This document shows positions 17,178 through 26,044 of a stretch of 64,000 bases of DNA, piece by piece. Position 1 is the stretch's first letter; each line of letters begins with the position of its first letter. Made by a program: the position numbers and the translations under genes. Source of the DNA: Sphingobium lactosutens DS20 (GTDB lineage Bacteria > Pseudomonadota > Alphaproteobacteria > Sphingomonadales > Sphingomonadaceae); assembly GCF_000445105.1 (NCBI RefSeq), contig NZ_ATDP01000091.1, forward strand, positions 82,912 through 146,911, written 5' to 3'. A model generated the notes under the pieces. The model searched no databases, was not told where the DNA came from, and saw nothing but the letters and a program-made list of their open reading frames with translations.

Positions 17178-19076
17178 TTACGCCTTGTTGTCGTCCACTT
17201 CGGAGAATTCGGCGTCGACGACATCGTCATCCGCCTTGGGCGCGTCGGCTTCGGGCGAAGCAGCGGCGGCCTGTTCCTTCTCGTAAATGGCCTGACCCAG
17301 CTTCATGGCAACCGTGGCGAGTTCCTGCGCCTTGGTCTTCATGGCTTCAGAGTCGCCGCTTTCGATCGCGGACTTGGTCGCGGCAATGGCGGTTTCGATC
17401 TCGCCCTTCAGGCTCGCGTCGACCTTGTCGCCATGCTCGGCCAGCTGCGCCTCGGTCGTATGGACCAGGCTTTCGGCGTTATTCTTGGCCTCGGCTGCCT
17501 CGCGGCGCTTCTTGTCCTCTTCGGCAAAACGCTCTGCATCCTTGACCATCTGGTCGATGTCGGCGTCCGACAGACCACCCGACGCCTGGATGCGGATCTG
17601 CTGTTCCTTGCCGGTGCCCTTGTCCTTGGCGGACACGTTGACCAGGCCATTGGCGTCGATGTCGAACGTCACCTCGATCTGCGGCACACCACGCGGCGCG
17701 GGCGGAATGCCGACCAGGTCGAACTGGCCCAGCAGCTTGTTGTCCGCCGCCATTTCGCGTTCGCCCTGGAACACGCGGATCGTCACCGCCTGCTGATTGT
17801 CATCAGCGGTTGAATAGGTCTGCGACTTCTTGGCGGGAATGGTGGTGTTGCGGTCGATCATGCGAGTGAACACGCCACCCAGCGTCTCGATGCCCAGCGA
17901 CAGCGGGGTAACGTCCAGCAGCAGCACGTCCTTGACGTCGCCCTGCAACACGCCCGCCTGAATCGCCGCGCCCATGGCGACGACTTCGTCCGGGTTGACG
18001 CCGGTGTGCGGTTCCTTGCCGAAAAAGTCCTTCACGGCCTCGCGCACCTTGGGCATGCGGGTCATGCCGCCGACGAGGACGACTTCGCTGATCTCGCTCG
18101 CCGAAACGCCCGCGTCCGCCAGCGCCTTCTTGCACGGCTCCATCGTCCGCTTGATGAGGTCGGCGACAAGGCGTTCCAAATCGGCGCGAGTCACCGTCTT
18201 GACGAGGTGCTTGGGACCATTCTGGTCGGCGGTGATGAAGGGCAGGTTGACCTCGGTCGTCTGCGCGCTCGACAGCTCGATCTTCGCCTTCTCTGCCGCT
18301 TCCTTCAGACGCTGGAGCGCCAGCTTGTCCTTGGTGAGGTCGATGCCCTCGGCCTTCTGGAAGTCGGCAGCCAGATATTCGACCAGCTTCGCGTCGAAAT
18401 CTTCACCGCCCAGGAAGGTGTCGCCATTGGTCGACTTCACCTCGAACACGCCATCGCCAATCTCCAGGATGGAGATGTCGAAGGTGCCGCCGCCAAGGTC
18501 ATAGACCGCGATCGTCTTGCCGTCCTGCTTGTCGAGACCGTAGGCGAGCGCCGCCGCGGTCGGCTCGTTGATGATGCGCAGAACCTCAAGGCCCGCAATC
18601 TGGCCCGCGTCCTTGGTCGCCTGACGCTGGGCGTCGTTGAAATAGGCAGGAACGGTGATGACCGCCTGCGTGACCGTCTCGCCCAGATAGGACTCGGCGG
18701 TTTCCTTCATCTTTTGCAGGGTGAAGGCGCTGATCTGCGACGGGCTGTAATCCTGGCCGCCGGCCTTGACCCAGGCGTCGCCGTTCGGGCCCTTGGCGAT
18801 CGAATAGGGGACGAGTTCCATGTCCTTCTTGGTCATGGGATCGTCGAAGCGGCGGCCGATGAGGCGCTTCACCGCGAAAATCGTGTTGTCCGGGTTGGTG
18901 ACCGCCTGGCGCTTGGCCGGCTGACCGATCAGACGCTCGCCATCCTTGGCGAAGGCGACGATCGAGGGCGTGGTCCGCGCCCCTTCCGCATTTTCGATAA
19001 CCTTGGGCTTGCCGCCATCCATCACAGCCACGCAGCTGTTGGTCGTGCCAAGGTCGATCCCGATAACTTTTGCCAT
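17178..19076 (-). CDS. dnaK: Chaperone protein DnaK (Hsp70)
   Basis: The 632-residue protein starts [21 protein letters not shown], the phosphate-1 loop of the actin-like ATPase. Other signatures are [15 protein letters not shown] and [17 protein letters not shown]. The interdomain linker [19 protein letters not shown] leads into the substrate-binding domain, then the helical lid and the acidic C-terminus. It has the normal proteobacterial length. GAGGA precedes this ATG; an upstream in-frame start (+7 codons) overlaps the Shine-Dalgarno and is rejected. A sigma-32-like promoter is visible about 100 bases upstream. Confidence 0.99.
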   Translation of the reverse strand: MAKVIGIDLGTTNSCVAVMDGGKPKVIENAEGARTTPSIVAFAKDGERLIGQPAKRQAVTNPDNTIFAVKRLIGRRFDDPMTKKDMELVPYSIAKGPNGDAWVKAGGQDYSPSQISAFTLQKMKETAESYLGETVTQAVITVPAYFNDAQRQATKDAGQIAGLEVLRIINEPTAAALAYGLDKQDGKTIAVYDLGGGTFDISILEIGDGVFEVKSTNGDTFLGGEDFDAKLVEYLAADFQKAEGIDLTKDKLALQRLKEAAEKAKIELSSAQTTEVNLPFITADQNGPKHLVKTVTRADLERLVADLIKRTMEPCKKALADAGVSASEISEVVLVGGMTRMPKVREAVKDFFGKEPHTGVNPDEVVAMGAAIQAGVLQGDVKDVLLLDVTPLSLGIETLGGVFTRMIDRNTTIPAKKSQTYSTADDNQQAVTIRVFQGEREMAADNKLLGQFDLVGIPPAPRGVPQIEVTFDIDANGLVNVSAKDKGTGKEQQIRIQASGGLSDADIDQMVKDAERFAEEDKKRREAAEAKNNAESLVHTTEAQLAEHGDKVDASLKGEIETAIAATKSAIESGDSEAMKTKAQELATVAMKLGQAIYEKEQAAAASPEADAPKADDDVVDAEFSEVDDNKA

Positions 19077-19167
19077 TTTTTCCTCTTTTAACCCCAAATC
19101 ATGCGTTCAGCGGTTGAAGGCCAAATACCCCACGAAAGCGCCAAGGCAAGGCCGGTTTGCACGGGGG

Positions 19168-19195
19168 ATATAGGCGTGCTTTCGCTTGGCACAAG
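19168..19195 (-). promoter_or_regulatory. Sigma-32 (RpoH)-type promoter of dnaK
   Basis: On the minus strand it reads CTTG (19195-19192), 17 bases, then CCTATAT (19174-19168). This matches the alphaproteobacterial heat-shock consensus CTTG-N17/18-CYTATNT. The expected start site is about 80-90 bases upstream of the dnaK ATG. Confidence 0.7.
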
Positions 19196-19252
19196 GCGCA
19201 GGGGCGATTAGCTATGCAACCGACCTGAAACAAGACAGACATGGAGTGAGAG

Positions 19253-19723
19253 ATGCGTGGTCCCCTTGCCCTCATCGCGCTGGCAGCGCCACTGGCCCTG
19301 ACCGCCTGCGGAGACCCCGCCCCCACTTATATCGACCAGGCCTGGGTGCGCCTGTCGCCCAACAAGGATCGCCCCTCGGCCGGCTATTTCGTCGCCCATG
19401 GCGGCGACAGCGCGACCCGGCTGCGCGGCGTGCTCACCGATTATGCGCTGAAGGTCGAGATGCACGAAAGCGTCGAGGACAATGGCGTCATGACGATGAA
19501 GCCGATCAACAGCGTGGACATTCCGGCCAAGGGCACGGTGACGTTCGCGCCGGGCGGCAAGCATCTGATGCTCTGGGGCGTCAACGACACCGCGATCAGC
19601 CGGGGCAAGATGCAACTGACCTTCCTGCTCGACAATGGCGACCGGCTGCTGGTCGACGCGGTGATCCGCAAACCGGAGGGTGCCGCCGCGACCCCGGCCC
19701 CGTCGGACAACAGTGCCAATTGA
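19253..19723 (+). CDS. PCu(A)C-type periplasmic copper chaperone (lipoprotein)
   Basis: The 156-residue precursor has the lipobox LTACG near residue 19. The mature domain has the copper-binding pattern of PCu(A)C (DUF461): MHES...GVMTM and, about 30 residues later, GGKHLML, that is H..M..HxM. Such proteins deliver Cu(I) to the CuA/CuB centres of cytochrome oxidase. It is divergent from dnaK. Its stop codon overlaps the TTG start of the next gene, so the two are coupled. Confidence 0.9.
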   Translation: MRGPLALIALAAPLALTACGDPAPTYIDQAWVRLSPNKDRPSAGYFVAHGGDSATRLRGVLTDYALKVEMHESVEDNGVMTMKPINSVDIPAKGTVTFAPGGKHLMLWGVNDTAISRGKMQLTFLLDNGDRLLVDAVIRKPEGAAATPAPSDNSAN

Positions 19724-20184
19724 CCAGCCGGCCGCTGACGCCGGGCGAAGTCGCGCTCGCCCGCCCACTGTTCGGCGCCGCGATCGACTATGCGCGCGTG
19801 CGCGTCCATGACCGCGCCTGGTGGCCGCTCCAGCCCCGGCGTGTCACCATGGCGCCCGATGGCGACCTGTGGTTCCACCCGCAAGGCGGCCTGTTCTGCG
19901 CCGATTTTTGCGACCAGCCCCTCCCTCTCCAGGCGCATTTCATCCACGAAATGACCCATGTCTGGCAGGCGCAGCGATCGGGCAAATGGTGGCTCCCGCT
20001 GATGCGCCATCCTTTTTGCCGCTATGATTATGCGATCGTGCCGGGCAAGCCCTTCGCGCGCTACGGCATTGAGCAACAGGCCGAAATCGTGAAACACGCC
20101 TTCCTGCTGCGTCAGGGCCGGACGGTAAAGGACAAGCCGGGGCTTGAGGTGTATGAGGCACTGCTGCCGTTCGCGACCGGGTGA
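19720..20184 (+). CDS. 'Vgr-related' HEMTH protein (putative zinc metalloprotease fold)
   Basis: The 154-residue protein is read from a TTG that overlaps the preceding TGA (TTGA); no ATG exists in frame before the conserved LTSRPLTPGEVALARPLFGAAIDYARVRVH region. The HEMTHVWQ motif near residue 74 is an HExxH zinc-binding signature, and GIEQQAEIVKHAFLL follows about 40 residues later and could supply the third ligand. Such proteins are annotated 'vgr-related' in sphingomonads, with no demonstrated activity. No signal peptide was seen. Coupling to the copper chaperone suggests a linked envelope or metal role, which is inference. Confidence 0.75.
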   Translation: MTSRPLTPGEVALARPLFGAAIDYARVRVHDRAWWPLQPRRVTMAPDGDLWFHPQGGLFCADFCDQPLPLQAHFIHEMTHVWQAQRSGKWWLPLMRHPFCRYDYAIVPGKPFARYGIEQQAEIVKHAFLLRQGRTVKDKPGLEVYEALLPFATG

Positions 20185-20247
20185 CGGCTTTTTATCGGGA
20201 GCACGCTCCCACCTCTTCCGTCACCCCACGCTGCCGCCGTCATGCTG

Positions 20248-20320
20248 GCATTTCTACCGTCCCGCTCCGCAATTCCACCGTCATCCCCGCATTTCCACCG
20301 TCATCCCCGCGCAGGCGGGG
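20248..20320. repeat. Short tandem repeat with terminal hairpin
   Basis: There are three head-to-tail units of about 20 bases: 20248-20268 (diverged), 20269-20288 and 20289-20308. The last two share GC(A/A)(A/T)TTCCACCGTCATCCCC. It ends in the hairpin CCCCGC-GCAG-GCGGGG (20305-20320). This sits in the 276-base gap after the HEMTH gene, which otherwise holds nothing recognisable. Confidence 0.7.
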
Positions 20321-20420
20321 ATCCATCTCCCGACACTGCACTAGGCACGACAACAGGAGACGGGCTCCCGTATCCGTGGGGCTGACAGAAGGGGTGGGAA
20401 GCGGACAGGTAACTTTTGTT

Positions 20421-20448
20421 TTGAATTGGATCAAATCTACCCTACAGT
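20421..20448 (+). promoter_or_regulatory. Possible sigma-70 promoter for the AT-rich ORF
   Basis: TTGAAT (20421-20426), a 16-base spacer and TACAGT (20443-20448) lie just upstream of the small membrane-protein gene at 20461. The match is moderate. Confidence 0.35.
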
Positions 20449-20460
20449 CATCGGAATTCA

Positions 20461-20790
20461 ATGGTCGATGGCGAAATGAAGAAGACATTACTCGCGCTTG
20501 TTGGCTTATATGCCGCCCTAGTCGGTTTTGGCCTGTGGAAGTCATTGACCGCAACAAGTTATTATGGATCCGGATTTCTATTCAATTTTACGTTCCCGTT
20601 TTATCTTATTAATGAATACGCTCTTAGAATTTTCTTTTCACAAAGCTATTTTGATATGTTTTTAGGTCACGTTCATCGACCCTATTTGGCGGCACATGCA
20701 GCCTTAGCAATTTTGGATTTTTGCATTATCGCATATGCAGTTTTTATATTTCTGCGATTGAGCCGCCAGAAGCGCGATAACAACGTCTAA
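20461..20790 (+). CDS. Hypothetical AT-rich small membrane protein
   Basis: The 109-residue protein has three hydrophobic segments (about residues 8-26, 38-58 and 76-100) and no recognised family. The start is uncertain: the ATG at 20461 has only a weak GGA upstream, while the internal ATG at 20476 gives the more typical MKKTLLALVGLYAAL start. The coding sequence is visibly AT-rich and uses TTA, ATT, TTT and AGA codons that are rare in the surrounding genes. This points to recent horizontal acquisition or very low expression. It is flanked by the tandem repeat on the left and by a 115-bp palindromic repeat on the right. Confidence 0.5.
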   Translation: MVDGEMKKTLLALVGLYAALVGFGLWKSLTATSYYGSGFLFNFTFPFYLINEYALRIFFSQSYFDMFLGHVHRPYLAAHAALAILDFCIIAYAVFIFLRLSRQKRDNNV

Positions 20791-20845
20791 AGCTGGGAAC
20801 CCATAACGCTTGGTTCACCGTCCAAAAATGGTCCCTTCCAGACCA

Positions 20846-20960
20846 TCCTCCCCTGTAAGGGGAGGTGGCTGGCCGTAGGCCAGACGGAGGGGTGTCCCGC
20901 TCTCGACAGGGTGACACCCCTCCACCCACTTCGTGGTCCCCCTCCCCTTGCAGGGGAGGA
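20846..20960. repeat. 115-bp palindromic intergenic repeat, copy B
   Basis: It has the same layout as 8318-8433: TCCTCCCCTGTAAGGGGAGG at the left, an internal hairpin GGCTGGCCGTAGGCCAG-type, GAGGGGTGTC/GACACCCCTC boxes, ACTTCGTGGTCCCCCTCCCC, and CAGGGGAGGA at the right. It occupies part of the 434-base gap 20791-21224. In the rest of that gap only a hairpin TCGGGCC-GAAAA-GGCCCGA (21167-21185) downstream of the deaminase stop was noticed. Confidence 0.85.
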
Positions 20961-21224
20961 TTTGACCGTCGCTCTTGGTCGATACCGGACGGACCCACAG
21001 CCACCCGTCTCCCGGCAAATATCTGTCCTATTCCCGTCTTTTCCGCTTCATCCTTGGCGATGCGCCCGCAGCCCATTCCACCCGTCAATCCCCTACACCA
21101 ACGCCCTGTTGGACGTGTCGCTTCCTGGTCGCCTCGCAGGCGCTTGGTGGTCGCGTCATGGTCGCTTCGGGCCGAAAAGGCCCGACGACACTGTGAACTT
21201 CGCACCCGTCTCGCGGCGCGCCGA

Positions 21225-21716
21225 TCAGATATTGCCCTGAAGCTCCTCAGGCACGTCATCGTCGGGACCGAAATAGAGCGACGCGCACGCGTCTTTCAGG
21301 CACCCGCCCTCCAGCGTCAGGTCGTCGCGCCAGGCGTCGGCGATGAAGTCCATCGTGTCGAGGTGGCGGTCCTCGAAATACATGGCGTGGACATCGTCGC
21401 GCCCGGCGCCATAGACGATGCGGCCAATCTTGGTCCAGATCGACGCCATGGTGCACATGCCGCACGGCTGGAGCGTCGAATAGAGCGTCGCCCCGCGCAA
21501 ATCCATGTCGCCATGGACCTGCCCCGCCGCGCGGAAGGCCATCATTTCGGCATGCGCGGTCGCATCGCACCGTTCCTCGGTTTCGTTGACGCCCTGCGCC
21601 AGCACCGCGCCGTCGAGCACGATGATCGCAGCGATCGGCGTGTCCTGCGGCGAACTACCCTTGCTGCGCGCAAGGTCGATCGCGCGTTGCATCCATTTGC
21701 TGTCGGTTTCGTCCAT
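21225..21716 (-). CDS. Nucleoside/cytidine deaminase family protein
   Basis: The 163-residue protein starts MDETDSKWMQRAIDLARSKG, and GGAAGGGA precedes the ATG. The zinc-dependent deaminase signature is complete: TAHAEMMAF (HAE, with the catalytic Glu) and LQPCGMCTMASI (PCxxC). This is the CDA/TadA-guanine-deaminase fold. It is shorter and more divergent than TadA, and the tRNA-binding features of TadA were not identified, so guanine or another nucleobase is a more likely substrate. It is transcribed after sdhA on the same strand but beyond the sdh terminator. Confidence 0.82.
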   Translation of the reverse strand: MDETDSKWMQRAIDLARSKGSSPQDTPIAAIIVLDGAVLAQGVNETEERCDATAHAEMMAFRAAGQVHGDMDLRGATLYSTLQPCGMCTMASIWTKIGRIVYGAGRDDVHAMYFEDRHLDTMDFIADAWRDDLTLEGGCLKDACASLYFGPDDDVPEELQGNI

Positions 21717-21840
21717 GCCGGTCCCTTCCGCCCTGTGGCGCCTTCCCGGCATGGACGTTTGGGATCGGCGCGCGTTCCCCGCTTGCGGCGACAAGGCAAG
21801 AGCGCCGCCCGGATCAACCGGTCGGCGCTTCCCCCAAACA

Positions 21841-21870
21841 AAAAGGGCGGACCCGCCGGCCCGCCCTTTT
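21841..21870 (-). terminator. Terminator of the sdhCDA operon
   Basis: AAAAGGGCGG and CCGCCCTTTT are perfect 10-base inverted arms around a 10-base loop, 24 bases after the sdhA stop. The A/T runs on both sides make it potentially bidirectional. Confidence 0.85.
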
Positions 21871-21893
21871 CCTTCAACCTGTCTTCGCGGTCT

Positions 21894-23696
21894 TTAGTAA
21901 ACCCGCGCCTTGGGCTTGATATAGTCCGCTTCGTCGGTGAGCGTATAGTCGTGGACCGGACGATAATCGAGGCTGACCTTGCCGCCCTTGCCGCCCCAGC
22001 CGTCGAACCAGCTGATCGTGTGCTTCATCCAGTTTTCATCGTCGCGGTTGGGGAAATCCTCATGCGCATGCGCGCCACGGCTTTCCTTGCGGTTTTCCGC
22101 GCTGACCATGGTGCAGACCGCCGACGACATCAGATTGTCGAGTTCCAGCGTCTCGATGAGGTCGGTGTTCCAGATCAGCGAGCGGTCGGCGACGGACACG
22201 TCCTCCATCCGCTTGTTGACCTGCGCCATCTTCTGGACGCCCTCGGCCAGCAATTCATTGTCGCGGAACACGGCGGCATGCTTCTGCATGGTGTGCTGCA
22301 TTTCCAGACGGATCGCGGCAGTGGGCGATCCGCCCTTGGCATTGCGATATGTGTCGAGGCGCGACAAAGCCAGATCGGCCGCATCCTTGGGCAGCGGCTT
22401 GTGGCTGCCATTGGGCTTCAATGTGTCCTTGAGGTGCAGGCCGGTTGCGCGGCCGAACACGACAAGGTCAATGAGGCTGTTGGAGCCAAGGCGGTTCGCG
22501 CCATGCACCGATACGCAGGCCGCTTCGCCCACGGCATAGAGGCCCGGCACGACGACTTCGGGATCGTCGCCGACCTTCGTCACCACCTGCCCATGATAGT
22601 TACACGGAATGCCGCCCATATTGTAGTGGACGGTCGGCGTCACCGGCAGCGGCTGGCGGGTGAGGTCGACGCCCGCGAAGATCTTGCCGCTCTCGGTAAT
22701 GCCGGGCAGGCGTTCGGCCAGCACCTTGGGATCGATATGATCGAGGTGCAGGAAGATATGGTCCTTGTTGGGACCAACGCCGCGCCCTTCGCGCATTTCC
22801 ATCGCCATGGAGCGCGACACGACGTCGCGGCTCGCCAGATCCTTGGCCGACGGGGCATAGCGTTCCATGAAACGCTCGCCTTCGCTGTTGGTGAGGTAGC
22901 CGCCCTCGCCGCGCGCGCCTTCGGTGATGAGCACGCCCGCGCCATAGATGCCGGTCGGGTGGAACTGCACGAATTCCAGATCCTGGAGCGGCAGGCCGGC
23001 GCGCAGCACCATGCCGCCGCCGTCGCCGGTGCAGCTATGCGCCGACGTGGCCGAGAAATAGGCGCGGCCATAGCCGCCCGTCGCCAGCACGACCGCATGG
23101 GCGCGGAAGCGGTGGATGGAGCCATCCTCCATGCAGATGGCGATGACGCCCCGGCATTCTCCATTTTCCATGATCAGGTCGATGGCGAAATATTCGATGT
23201 AGAAATCCGCGTCATATTTCAGCGACTGCTGATACAGCGCGTGCAGCATCGCGTGGCCGGTGCGGTCGGCCGCGGCGCAGGTGCGCTGCACCGGCGGGCC
23301 TTCGCCCATATTCTGCATGTGACCGCCGAAGGGACGCTGGTAGATCGTCCCATTCTCGTTGCGGCTGAACGGCACGCCGGCGTGTTCCAGCTCGATGACC
23401 GCGGCAGGCGCTTCGCGCACCATATATTCGATCGCGTCCTGGTCGCCCAGCCAGTCCGACCCCTTGACGGTGTCGTACATGTGCCAGGTCCAGTGGTCCG
23501 GGCTGTTGTTGCCAAGGCTCGCAGCGATGCCGCCCTGCGCCGCGACCGTGTGGCTGCGGGTCGGGAACAGCTTGGTGATGCAGGCGGTCTTCAGGCCCGC
23601 TTCGGCGCTGCCCATGGTGGCGCGCAGGCCCGAACCGCCCGCGCCGACCACCACAGTGTCATAGGTGTGATCGATGATCTTGTAGGCTTCGGTCAT
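21894..23696 (-). CDS. sdhA: Succinate dehydrogenase flavoprotein subunit
   Basis: The 600-residue protein starts [34 protein letters not shown] (FAD Rossmann motif). The FAD-linking His lies in [19 protein letters not shown]. The active-site regions [26 protein letters not shown] and [11 protein letters not shown] are present, as is a C-terminal [15 protein letters not shown] segment. It oxidises succinate to fumarate in complex II. Its ATG overlaps the sdhD stop by one base (TAATG). SdhB is not adjacent; it is at 54393-55181. Confidence 0.98.
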   Translation of the reverse strand: MTEAYKIIDHTYDTVVVGAGGSGLRATMGSAEAGLKTACITKLFPTRSHTVAAQGGIAASLGNNSPDHWTWHMYDTVKGSDWLGDQDAIEYMVREAPAAVIELEHAGVPFSRNENGTIYQRPFGGHMQNMGEGPPVQRTCAAADRTGHAMLHALYQQSLKYDADFYIEYFAIDLIMENGECRGVIAICMEDGSIHRFRAHAVVLATGGYGRAYFSATSAHSCTGDGGGMVLRAGLPLQDLEFVQFHPTGIYGAGVLITEGARGEGGYLTNSEGERFMERYAPSAKDLASRDVVSRSMAMEMREGRGVGPNKDHIFLHLDHIDPKVLAERLPGITESGKIFAGVDLTRQPLPVTPTVHYNMGGIPCNYHGQVVTKVGDDPEVVVPGLYAVGEAACVSVHGANRLGSNSLIDLVVFGRATGLHLKDTLKPNGSHKPLPKDAADLALSRLDTYRNAKGGSPTAAIRLEMQHTMQKHAAVFRDNELLAEGVQKMAQVNKRMEDVSVADRSLIWNTDLIETLELDNLMSSAVCTMVSAENRKESRGAHAHEDFPNRDDENWMKHTISWFDGWGGKGGKVSLDYRPVHDYTLTDEADYIKPKARVY

Positions 23697-24085
23697 TATT
23701 CGGCAGTCCCCGTGAAGGCGATCTTGGCGATCGCGAAGATGCCGGCGGCCGCGCCGCCAATGGCATAGAAGTTGAGGAGCAGGATGCAGAGGAAATTGAG
23801 GCCCTTGTCATGGACATAATCCTCCAGCATCACCTGCATGCCCAGGCGCAGGTGCCAGAAAATGCTGACCAGCATCAGCATCATCGGCACCGCGACCAGC
23901 GGGTTGGCGATCCAGCCGACCACGCTGTCATAATCCAGGCCCGGCAGGCTGATAAGGCTGAACAGCAGCCACAGCACCAGCAGCAGATTGCCGACGGCGG
24001 TATAGCGCTGCGCCAGCCAGTGATGTGCGCCTTCCTTGGCGGAGCCGAGACCGCGAACGCGGCCGATACCAGTGCCCGTGCCCAT
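23696..24085 (-). CDS. sdhD: Succinate dehydrogenase membrane anchor subunit
   Basis: The 129-residue protein has three membrane helices (about residues 30-52, 58-80 and 100-124) and a basic/Gly-rich N-terminus ([27 protein letters not shown]). The heme-b/quinone-site residues of the HWRLQR type appear as [13 protein letters not shown]. It anchors SdhAB and helps bind heme and ubiquinone. Its ATG overlaps the sdhC stop by one base, and its stop overlaps sdhA. Confidence 0.93.
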   Translation of the reverse strand: MGTGTGIGRVRGLGSAKEGAHHWLAQRYTAVGNLLLVLWLLFSLISLPGLDYDSVVGWIANPLVAVPMMLMLVSIFWHLRLGMQVMLEDYVHDKGLNFLCILLLNFYAIGGAAAGIFAIAKIAFTGTAE

Positions 24086-24483
24086 CAGAACGCCTTTCCA
24101 AAGAAGATATAGGACCAGAAGAGGATGGTCAGGACCGCGCCAGCCAGGAAAACGCCGATCGACCAGCTCTTGTTGGTGCGCAGCTCATAACCCGCCCCCA
24201 TGTCGAGGACGAAATGGCGCAAGCCGGAGCAAAGATGCTGAAAGAAGAACCAGCTAAGCCCGATCATCACCAGATAGCCGATGGGCGATGTCGCGCAATT
24301 GACGAAGGTCGCATAGGCTTCCGGGCCGATCGCGGCGGCCATCAGCCACCAGACCAGGCCCAGCGCGCCGACCGTGGCCAGGCCATTGCCCGTCACGCGG
24401 TGCATGATGGAAACGGCCATGTGCGGGCCCCATTTCCAGATCGTCAAATGCGGCGAGAGCGGCCGGCTGGTGGTTCGCGCCAT
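24085..24483 (-). CDS. sdhC: Succinate dehydrogenase cytochrome b556 subunit
   Basis: The 132-residue protein starts MARTTSRPLSPHLTIWKWGPHMAVSIMHRVTGNGL. This contains the conserved RPLSPHLxIY-type region and the SIxHRxTG motif of SdhC. Three membrane helices follow, and the segment HLCSGLRHFVLDMG carries the heme-ligand His. It is the first gene of the sdhCDA operon; the three genes overlap by single bases. Confidence 0.95.
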   Translation of the reverse strand: MARTTSRPLSPHLTIWKWGPHMAVSIMHRVTGNGLATVGALGLVWWLMAAAIGPEAYATFVNCATSPIGYLVMIGLSWFFFQHLCSGLRHFVLDMGAGYELRTNKSWSIGVFLAGAVLTILFWSYIFFGKAF

Positions 24484-24670
24484 GTCTACCCTTGTCCCTG
24501 ATCTTGTGCTCGAGTCCCGTCCCCTTAAGAGCGAAGTGCGACAAGGGCAAGCCGCGCCAGCGCGGGAAAGCCTGCACTTTGGGGGCGGTCTGTCATAAGA
24601 AGTGATTAACCAAAGGCAGCTAAGGGTGATGCCAGTTCATCCTTCACCAGACCAGCAAGGGCACTCATCC

Positions 24671-26005
24671 ATGCCGTCGACCGTATCTGCTGCTACCCTG
24701 AACCCCGAACTGATGGCGGAAATCGACGCCAGCGGTGACGTGGCGCGCGCCGCGCAGGAAATCGGCCAGCTGATCGAGGCGGACATACCCAAGGTCGGTG
24801 AGGCCTTTTTCACCTCCTACATGCGCGACACCGGGCTGGATCAGCGACTGGGCAGCGCGATCGTGGAGCGGATCCGGACCGAGGCGCGGCACTATGTCGA
24901 ACAGAAGCTGCTGCATTTTCGGCAGGGCGACTGGGCGCGATCGGCCGCCAACTGCGTGCGCCATGCGCGCAAGCATGACGTGTCGGTCCGGGCGGTCATC
25001 ACCGCAGTCGCCAGCGCCAACGAAACCATCCTGGATCTGCTGTGGGAGCGGTGCGCCGACGATCCGGGGCGCGCGCGCCGGTTGCACCGGGCGATGTTGC
25101 AGATTGCGATGCTCGATTCGGGCGTCATGAGCAATGTGCTGGCCAATGATCAGGCCGAAGCGCAGAAATCCGAACGGCAACGCTATGGCCTGTTGTTCGA
25201 ACAGCGGATCATGGGGGAAATCGACGGCGCGACGAAGCTGGGCGAATCGCTGCGCGAACAGGCCAAGGATGCATCGGCCGCGACCCGTGGCATGCTCGGC
25301 AAGGCGTCGGAAGTCGCCGCCGCCGCCGAACAATCGGCGCTGGCGATGCGCGAAGCCGCGCGCACTTCCGCTGGCCTCATCCGCGCGATCGAGGACGCAC
25401 GTACGGAAGTCGAGGGCGCCGCGGACGTGGCGCAGCGCGCCGCACAGCAATCGGGCGACGCGGTCAGCATGTCGGCCACTTTGTCGGAACATGCCAAGTC
25501 GATCGAATCGATCCTGGGCCTCATCCGCGACATCGCCGGCCAGACCAACCTCCTGGCGCTCAACGCCACCATCGAAGCGGCGCGCGCCGGGGACGCCGGG
25601 CGCGGTTTTGCGGTCGTGGCGCAGGAGGTCAAGAGCCTCGCCAACCAGACCGCGCGCGCGACCGACGAGATCGCGAGCAAGATCGCCGACATCCAGAATT
25701 CGGCGCGCCAGTCGGTCGAAACCAACGAGCGTATCCGCGACACGGTCGGCGAGGTTCAGGCCAGCGCCGATCGCATCCGTCACGCCATGGACGCGCAGGC
25801 GCAGACGGTGACGATGATCACCGCTGCGGTCGATGAAACCGCGCTCGCCGCCGACTCCATGTCCAGCACCATTTCCGCGATCCGCCAGGATACGGAAATC
25901 GTCGCCTCGGAAATCGACCAGCTGGAACGCGGCTTCATGAGCGTGGAGGGCAAATTGGCCGGGCTGCGCAATGCGTCGTCCGACTTTGGGCGGCAGGTCG
26001 CCTGA
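24671..26005 (+). CDS. Soluble methyl-accepting chemotaxis protein with globin-like sensor domain
   Basis: The 444-residue protein has no membrane segment, so it is a cytoplasmic receptor. Residues about 1-175 are all-helical ([19 protein letters not shown] ... [30 protein letters not shown]). They resemble the protoglobin/HemAT sensor, with a His in the VRHARKHDV region as a candidate heme ligand. The C-terminal signalling domain contains the conserved hairpin tip ([42 protein letters not shown]). The likely role is oxygen or redox sensing for chemotaxis. No che genes are nearby. An upstream ATG at 24629 has poor Shine-Dalgarno spacing. Confidence 0.85.
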   Translation: MPSTVSAATLNPELMAEIDASGDVARAAQEIGQLIEADIPKVGEAFFTSYMRDTGLDQRLGSAIVERIRTEARHYVEQKLLHFRQGDWARSAANCVRHARKHDVSVRAVITAVASANETILDLLWERCADDPGRARRLHRAMLQIAMLDSGVMSNVLANDQAEAQKSERQRYGLLFEQRIMGEIDGATKLGESLREQAKDASAATRGMLGKASEVAAAAEQSALAMREAARTSAGLIRAIEDARTEVEGAADVAQRAAQQSGDAVSMSATLSEHAKSIESILGLIRDIAGQTNLLALNATIEAARAGDAGRGFAVVAQEVKSLANQTARATDEIASKIADIQNSARQSVETNERIRDTVGEVQASADRIRHAMDAQAQTVTMITAAVDETALAADSMSSTISAIRQDTEIVASEIDQLERGFMSVEGKLAGLRNASSDFGRQVA

Positions 26006-26044
26006 CGCTTCCCCTGCTTGCCCTGCTGGAGTAAGGCCGGCGGC

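Noticed and set aside
20911..21240. 109-codon plus-strand frame in the repeat-rich patch.
   Set aside because: Starts inside the 115-bp palindromic repeat and overlaps the deaminase 3' end; proline-rich low-complexity translation.
20865..23768. 967-codon open frame on the plus strand opposite sdhA and the deaminase.
   Set aside because: It lies antisense to clearly conserved sdhA and deaminase. It begins inside a repeat and has composition typical of a shadow frame in high-GC DNA.
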